A stretch of DNA of 34,624 bases, from positions 1 through 34,624 of the IMG/VR virus record IMGVR_UViG_3300031251_000073; one strand, written 5' to 3'. Made by a program: the position numbers and the translations under genes. The notes beneath the pieces were generated by a model. That model saw nothing but the letters and a program-made list of their open reading frames with translations. It ran no database searches and had not been told where the DNA came from. Shown here in pieces: positions 30,476-34,624 of the stretch; within the stretch, counting starts at the first letter, position 1; the number at the start of each line of letters is the position of its first letter. This stretch comes from a virus.

Positions 30476-31956
30476 CAGCGATTCCAGGTGTGTGAGCCAT
30501 CAGCCTCGCCTCCCCATGAACCCACCTCATGCTCACCTTGCTTATTCCTTCTTTCTTTCTCTAACCTAGCAAAGTTGCTTTCAACTACTTCTTCCTCATA
30601 TTGTTTAGCTCTTTCAGGAGTACCAACAGCGTAAGTAGGCTTTGGTTGAGTGTAGTAATAAGCTGGAGACAGTTTGAAGGCATATAGACAGGCATCTACA
30701 GCGTCTGAGTGACCTTTAACTACGATCTTATCAGGAGTGCTTTTCTTGTCATCTCGTTCTAAGATGTTGCAATCATTAGCATACATGGTGTTAGACTTAG
30801 CTTTGAAGGTACCATTGCGTAGAGCAGAGTTCATGATAGCATATGAAGCCATCTTCTCAGTCTTAACTGCGGCTTCAATAGGAAGACTGTGGCGCACCTT
30901 AAGATCCTCTACTAGGGCAAGACCAAGACCACCGGCATCGCACACCATCTTAGTGAATGAATAGGTGCGCATGAGGTCCTTGATAGATGCTGCTAGTTCG
31001 TCCTGGGTCTGGTTAGACTTATAGCGTTCCTCTACTAGATAGGTAGTAGGATTGGTGTCACAGTAGGCAAGCACGCATAAGAAGTTATAGTCACGTTGGC
31101 CTAAGTCGATACCTAATAAGTAGGAATATTTGCCAGTTGGTAGGGTGTCATAGTGGTTACGTTCCTTAAGATAGTTGAGCAATAGGGCTTCTGGGTCTTG
31201 CTTCCACCTGCCGAAGTTCTCACGCTGGATAGAGGGATCATCTATTGTAACTCCTTTACGGGTACAGTCAGCATCTGTAAGCTCCTGAGGGGTCTTACCA
31301 GACTTCTTGAGAAGCCATGGGTTATCAAACATGGTCCAGTGATGCTTACTCCACTGTAAGGACTTAGAACACTCGTTGAAGTACCCAGCTTCAATGGGAC
31401 CCGGTGTACCGATCATCCGGCACCTACCATTGGTATCATATAGTCGCTTAGCAATGATGTCTTCAACTAAGACTTTGATATGACTACGGAAGGCCTGAGA
31501 CTCATCTAGGTATACAAGGGCAACGTTAGATAAACCTCTGATCTTCTCAATCTCATTCTCCTCATTCCCCCCATATAGACGGATCCAGGAGTCATTTGTG
31601 AAGTGTATAGTGAGATCAGACTCGTTGATATTACATTCTAGGCCAAAGTCACGTATGATGCGCTTCAACTCTGGCCACGCTATGGTCTTAGCTGAGGTTC
31701 TAGCTAGAGTGATATACAAGGACTGAGTTCCTGGCATAGTGAGAGCTGTGTTGAGTAAATCTGAGCAACAAGCCATGGTCTTACCAGCACGAACACTACA
31801 GCAAGCCACAGCATATCTAGCTGGATCAAGCACGAAGGAGAGTTGCTTATCAAACAAGTACTGAGAAAGATCAAAAGGTGGGTATACCTTCTGTGCTCCT
31901 TTGGCCTTGGCTTCAAGCTTCAGTCGTCTAGCGGCCAGTTTAAGGGCGTTTGACAT
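30472..31956 (-). CDS. terL: Terminase large subunit
   Basis: The 494-residue protein is the packaging motor and nuclease. The ATPase half has Walker A CSVRAGKT (53-60) and Walker B VALVYLDE (145-152), with a coupling motif near GTPGP (183-187). The nuclease half has the RNase H-type acidic residues: D284 in LGIDLG, D340 in VCDAGG and D418/D421 in HSDAVDACLY. It pumps DNA through the portal and cuts it at headful or specific sites; the family branch that would tell pac from cos cannot be read by eye. The ATG follows the previous stop by three bases with no clear ribosome site, so translation is probably coupled. Confidence 0.96.
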   Translation of the reverse strand: MSNALKLAARRLKLEAKAKGAQKVYPPFDLSQYLFDKQLSFVLDPARYAVACCSVRAGKTMACCSDLLNTALTMPGTQSLYITLARTSAKTIAWPELKRIIRDFGLECNINESDLTIHFTNDSWIRLYGGNEENEIEKIRGLSNVALVYLDESQAFRSHIKVLVEDIIAKRLYDTNGRCRMIGTPGPIEAGYFNECSKSLQWSKHHWTMFDNPWLLKKSGKTPQELTDADCTRKGVTIDDPSIQRENFGRWKQDPEALLLNYLKERNHYDTLPTGKYSYLLGIDLGQRDYNFLCVLAYCDTNPTTYLVEERYKSNQTQDELAASIKDLMRTYSFTKMVCDAGGLGLALVEDLKVRHSLPIEAAVKTEKMASYAIMNSALRNGTFKAKSNTMYANDCNILERDDKKSTPDKIVVKGHSDAVDACLYAFKLSPAYYYTQPKPTYAVGTPERAKQYEEEVVESNFARLEKERRNKQGEHEVGSWGGEADGSHTWNRW

Positions 31957-31959
31957 GAA

Positions 31960-32235
31960 TTAGAATCGGAAATAGACGCAGTTAGAATGAGGAGTTGCGA
32001 ATGTTTTACCATTTTGCTTACAAATCAATAAGTTAGGTGTAAGCCACATCTCAACCCTACGGCCAACCTTAGCGTCATCTGAGCTGAAGGAAGTCTCTGG
32101 TTCTAAGTAGCCATTAGCAACGGCTTGATGGAACACGGCCTTCTTAACTAGTATAGCATTCTCTAGCAACTTCTGAAATGGATCCTGGGATTGGGTTTCT
32201 TTCTTATGATTCAACTTTTGCTGCTGTTCTGACAT
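31960..32235 (-). CDS. Hypothetical 91-aa protein upstream of terminase
   Basis: With the ATG at 32235 (AAGGAG ten bases upstream) the product has 91 residues: a charged Gln/Lys-rich N-terminus (MSEQQQKLNHKK), a helix (QKLLENAILVKKAVFHQAVA) and a beta-looking C-terminus (MWLTPNLLICKQNGKTF). It overlaps the acetyltransferase-like gene by 32 bases. No family is recognised. An in-frame ATG at 32277 is not needed. Confidence 0.7.
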   Translation of the reverse strand: MSEQQQKLNHKKETQSQDPFQKLLENAILVKKAVFHQAVANGYLEPETSFSSDDAKVGRRVEMWLTPNLLICKQNGKTFATPHSNCVYFRF

Positions 32236-32656
32236 GGGGCTTTTCTCCTTCTTCTTTATGTTTAGAGAGGATTGCAAATCCTACTTTAGTAATGTTGCGG
32301 TAGGTTTCTACTTGCTGATTCTTCACTAACAATTTAGCAATGCCTTGGTTTCTGAACAATTCTTTGACATAAACCCACTCTAAGGTAGTTCCAGAGAGGA
32401 TAGCATACCCTAGGACGGTATTTGGTTCGTCCGAGATACAAGCTATAAGCACTGTAGAGGATATGAGTTGTTGCTGTACTTGTTGATAGAATGCCTTAAA
32501 CCATTGTGCTTTAATCTTGGCATTATCCCTATCCTTTAGAGGTGGGACACTCTCTGACGTATCATGAGCTCCATAGTAGGCTCCCTTAGGGTAGGAAGAG
32601 TATATGAAACCTGAGTCTGAATTAGGGTTGAATGGGCGGATTATCACTGATGACAT
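32204..32656 (-). CDS. GNAT-family acetyltransferase-like protein
   Basis: The 150-residue product contains the acetyl-CoA binding motif of GNAT enzymes: a beta strand LEWVYVKELFR followed by RNQGIAKLLV (residues 102-111, R-x-x-G-x-A), preceded by VLGYAILSG. The N-terminus (IIRPFNPNSD) also fits the fold. GNAT proteins usually transfer an acetyl group to an amine; the target is unknown. Its place inside the packaging block, between the HTH protein and terminase, suggests a virion-assembly or host-modifying role. It overlaps the genes on both sides. Confidence 0.8.
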   Translation of the reverse strand: MSSVIIRPFNPNSDSGFIYSSYPKGAYYGAHDTSESVPPLKDRDNAKIKAQWFKAFYQQVQQQLISSTVLIACISDEPNTVLGYAILSGTTLEWVYVKELFRNQGIAKLLVKNQQVETYRNITKVGFAILSKHKEEGEKPHVRTAAKVES

Positions 32657-33125
32657 CTGATTCTTCTTTTCCTTGACACTCTTTGGCTAGGAGTGTAATG
32701 ATCTTGCCAACTCTAGAGCGCTTATAACAAGGAGTAAGCCCCTTGATTTGCTCCACTATCTTACGCTTAGAAACACCTTGGCAATGAAGCTCCCATATCT
32801 TTCTATGGGTGTCATTCTTGAAGGTAAACGTATTAAGTAAGGACTTAGCACGCTCGTAATATGACTCTGTGGCCACAAAGCGTTCTATAGGTATATGCTT
32901 AAAGCGATGGTTGTGCCATGCTTTAAGTGGCACATCATCTCGCTCAGTGTCTTCTATGTCCTTGAAACCACTCTGCTCAAGCTTAGACTCCACTGTAGGA
33001 ACAATAAGAACCTTAGAGACTGAGCCATCCTTGGCTACAACCCGTCTGTACTTAGCTTTCTTTCCAGATACCCATTCCTCATACAGCTTCTTGAATTCTG
33101 GAGTGGTATTCCAATTACTGCTCAT
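32622..33125 (-). CDS. HTH protein, candidate small terminase
   Basis: The 167-residue product has a long basic N-terminal region and a C-terminal helix-turn-helix-like segment (HRKIWELHCQGVSKRKIVEQ, then KRSRVGKIITLLAKEC) at about residues 105-150. DNA-binding proteins in this position, two or three genes before the large terminase, are often the small subunit that recognises the packaging site. The assignment rests on position and on the HTH-like helices only; a transcription regulator remains possible. The 5' end overlaps the previous gene by 11 bases. Confidence 0.7.
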   Translation of the reverse strand: MSSNWNTTPEFKKLYEEWVSGKKAKYRRVVAKDGSVSKVLIVPTVESKLEQSGFKDIEDTERDDVPLKAWHNHRFKHIPIERFVATESYYERAKSLLNTFTFKNDTHRKIWELHCQGVSKRKIVEQIKGLTPCYKRSRVGKIITLLAKECQGKEESDVISDNPPIQP

Positions 33126-33546
33126 TAGGAACTACTTGTAAGGTATTAATATTATTAGTGGTTGTTGCAACTGTTGTATCAAGCTTAGCAAGAGCTTCCT
33201 TAGCATAGTCGAAGCCCTGATCAGCAAACCTCTTGAGTTCATCTAGGATTTGTTGATTGTTGGGATCCTGCTTGAGCATATCTATCATGTTATCAACTTG
33301 AACTTTACCTTTCATCATCTCACCTTTGTGGTTTGCAACATGGTTGGCCATGCTCTTCTGTACACACTGGGCTAGATAGTCAAGAGTTGTATAGGCTTGG
33401 TCATTAGGAAGATGGCGGATAGCCACTGAGATTACTGCTGAGACATGGTCTGGCTCAGGGAACTTATACCTTTTAACTAAGGTGGCGACTAAGGCATCAT
33501 AGTCGAGTAGACTTGTCGGGAGCTTTATCTTCTTCTTAAACATCAT
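33115..33546 (-). CDS. Hypothetical 143-aa helical protein
   Basis: The product is helical with a basic N-terminus (MMFKKKIKLPTSLLDYDA), a stretch VAIRHLPNDQAYTTLDYLAQ and a charged coil (NQQILDELKRFADQGFDYAK), ending in a Thr/Asn-rich tail. It could form an oligomer, as small terminases do, and is a second candidate for that role. The ATG overlaps the preceding TGA. Two adjacent ATG codons are possible starts. Confidence 0.7.
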   Translation of the reverse strand: MMFKKKIKLPTSLLDYDALVATLVKRYKFPEPDHVSAVISVAIRHLPNDQAYTTLDYLAQCVQKSMANHVANHKGEMMKGKVQVDNMIDMLKQDPNNQQILDELKRFADQGFDYAKEALAKLDTTVATTTNNINTLQVVPNEQ

Positions 33547-33827
33547 TTGTTTTCCTTTTTTGTTGTTGATTCAAGAGCTTTGATCTTATCTAACTCTTCT
33601 AATTCATTGACTAAACCGAGATAACTGCGTAATGACAATGCTTGATCTTTGTCTAACAACTTATCATGTGAAGCATCCATTAACCTATTGATTTCGCGAG
33701 CTAGGATGGTTCGCAATTGCTTTTGCATATTAGCTATTTTAACAATCTTTATGTGTCTTTTAGGGTTTTTCTTAGCTCTAGTTTTCTTAATTAAGGGTGG
33801 TGATGGTGGAGTAGGGGGATTGGGCAT
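33543..33827 (-). CDS. Hypothetical 94-aa basic protein
   Basis: The 94-residue product has a Pro-rich start (MPNPPTPPSPPLIKKTRAKK), a basic segment and two helices (LRTILAREINRLMD, then LSLRSYLGLVNELEEL). It may bind DNA. A good AAGGAAGAG ribosome site lies 12 bases upstream and a consensus -10 box lies at 33899, so it is probably the first gene of a promoter-driven packaging transcript. Confidence 0.7.
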   Translation of the reverse strand: MPNPPTPPSPPLIKKTRAKKNPKRHIKIVKIANMQKQLRTILAREINRLMDASHDKLLDKDQALSLRSYLGLVNELEELDKIKALESTTKKENK

Positions 33828-33898
33828 AACTGTATTCTCTTCCTTTTTCTTTAGGAAAGAACTCTATAAATTAAGTTGCTTGATAGCTGCATAACTTC

Positions 33899-33904
33899 AT
33901 TATA
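33899..33904 (-). promoter_or_regulatory. Promoter for the packaging and head genes
   Basis: On the minus strand this is TATAAT, the consensus -10 box, with TGTACA 18 bases upstream as a four-of-six match to the -35 box. The upstream part contains GTGTACAC, an eight-base palindrome that could be an operator. The 104-base gap that holds it is the longest between packaging genes and has no coding frame. Confidence 0.6.
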
Positions 33905-33931
33905 CGCTATTTAGGAGGATAGTGTACACAC

Positions 33932-34141
33932 TTATTTATTTATTATGTCGTCAAGCAATATTGATGATTCTAGCTCATATACCTGACGCTCAAGGGTGTA
34001 AAGCCAGTCGAGAACTACTTGCTTCTCCATATCGGTAACGATTTGCGTCTGGCAGATTTTTATATGGAGAGACCTAACATACTGAATTATTTCACGTATT
34101 TCTTGTGCTTGTTTCAGGCGGTTAAGTCTCCAGGTTTCCAT
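33932..34141 (-). CDS. Hypothetical 69-aa coiled-coil protein
   Basis: The 69-residue product is two amphipathic helices (RLNRLKQAQEIREIIQYVRS, then VLDWLYTLERQVYELESSIL), a helical hairpin or dimer-forming coil. It follows the winged-helix gene by three bases, so the two may be coupled and could work as a pair. No family is recognised. Confidence 0.65.
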   Translation of the reverse strand: METWRLNRLKQAQEIREIIQYVRSLHIKICQTQIVTDMEKQVVLDWLYTLERQVYELESSILLDDIINK

Positions 34142-34144
34142 ACA

Positions 34145-34624
34145 TTACTTTTTTCTTGCTACAAGAAGAGATACCTTGCGTTTAGTTTCTTTATCCATCT
34201 TGGTGCCTTCAACTCTGATTAGGCCCATCTTAATGAGCTCACGTACTCTTGCCGTTACACAGTTAATGCGTAAGTTGGTATGGTTAGAGATGTCGTTCCT
34301 ACTTAGGGGAACATCTGAGGTAGAGATTAGGAAGAAGATCATCTGTTGAAGTTCTCCCATGTTGGTTGCCTTAGTTTCCTTATAGGACTCTGAGGAAGTA
34401 TGAGTTGAGTCTGATTCTTTAGCTAGTTCATTGTCTACTAGGTCATACCAACGTTTGTCCGCTATAACTCTCCTAACGGAGTTCATGCGTTCCCTTAGGA
34501 ACTTCATGTCGCCTACGTTTCCGTAGACGCTTGTCATTATGCGAGTGTAATCGATATGGTCCTGAGGAAGACTCAGTAAATCCTCTATCAATTTCACGTC
34601 ACTTTCACTAAAATTATAACTATT
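34145..34624 (-). CDS. Winged-helix DNA-binding protein, 3' part (split by the circle cut)
   Basis: This stretch gives all but the first seven residues of a 166-residue protein whose ATG is at base 156 of the window. The C-terminal half reads as a winged helix-turn-helix: MGELQQMIFFLISTSDVPLS, then RNDISNHTNLRINCVTARVR and ELIKMGLIRVEG, a layout like MarR-type and other wHTH regulators. The N-terminal half is helical with no clear family. It probably binds DNA as a regulator of the leftward unit or in packaging or replication. It lies between the HNH gene and the packaging genes on the circle. Confidence 0.8.
   Translation of the reverse strand, partial: NSYNFSESDVKLIEDLLSLPQDHIDYTRIMTSVYGNVGDMKFLRERMNSVRRVIADKRWYDLVDNELAKESDSTHTSSESYKETKATNMGELQQMIFFLISTSDVPLSRNDISNHTNLRINCVTARVRELIKMGLIRVEGTKMDKETKRKVSLLVARKK
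34499..34624. repeat. Right copy of the 126-bp terminal direct repeat
   Basis: Identical to bases 10-135. Immediately outside the repeat, 34490-34498 differs from bases 1-9 at three of nine positions, the only mismatch between the two copies of this gene. Confidence 0.9.

Noticed and set aside
1-34624. tRNA genes and CRISPR arrays
   Set aside because: No cloverleaf with a GTTCGA-type arm and no regularly spaced repeats were found on either strand by reading; a tRNAscan run would be needed to be certain.

Overview
The window is a complete genome of a short-tailed (podovirus-type) double-stranded DNA phage, assembled as a circle and cut at an arbitrary point. Bases 10-135 reappear exactly at 34499-34624, so the unique length is about 34.5 kb. 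The cut lies inside one gene, whose start is at base 156 and whose end is at 34145. The podovirus reading rests on gene order: large terminase, portal, scaffold, major capsid protein, FN3-containing head-tail adaptor, tail nozzle, three large Gln/Ala/Pro-rich internal virion proteins and a 1428-residue fibre, with no tape measure, sheath or tail tube. The host cannot be named. Shine-Dalgarno sites and intrinsic terminators are of ordinary bacterial type, and I saw no tRNA, integrase or CRISPR array.

The genome has two transcription units. A short rightward operon (about 1768-4362) holds six overlapping genes of 51, 407, 57, 77, 183 and 72 codons, none of known function. It starts from an extended -10 promoter and has a 5' leader predicted to fold as a three-way junction that hides the first ribosome binding site. 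Everything else runs leftward. Beginning at the divergent region near 1717, it covers a 73-aa protein, a metallophosphoesterase and an HNH endonuclease, then crosses the circle junction. It continues through a winged-helix protein, the packaging genes (34.1-30.5 kb), small accessory proteins, the head genes (29-22 kb), the tail nozzle and tail proteins (22-15.9 kb), the internal virion proteins (15.9-10.4 kb), the fibre and its accessories (10.3-5 kb) and two holin-like membrane proteins. It ends at 4364, facing the rightward operon.

Three endonuclease genes sit at module edges: HNH (192-716), endonuclease VII-like (28970-29350), and a GIY-YIG enzyme fused to a P-loop NTPase domain (23499-24563). 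The last lies between two strong terminators and appears to have its own leaderless promoter. The window has no recognisable DNA polymerase, helicase, primase, RNA polymerase or endolysin. If the circle is complete, the phage relies on the host for replication, probably with the rightward operon acting as a host-takeover or initiation module, and its cell-wall enzyme is of an unrecognised type.

The most interesting unexplained items are the structured leader at 1783-1846; three small proteins in the rightward operon sharing an LLxKLGL core; the GIY-YIG/P-loop fusion; a Gly/Phe-repeat tail on the adaptor; a beta-rich module that recurs in the nozzle and perhaps in the capsid protein; a 37-aa gene whose end copies the fibre's C-terminus; and an over-represented AGTGGCCA octamer often found at stop codons.
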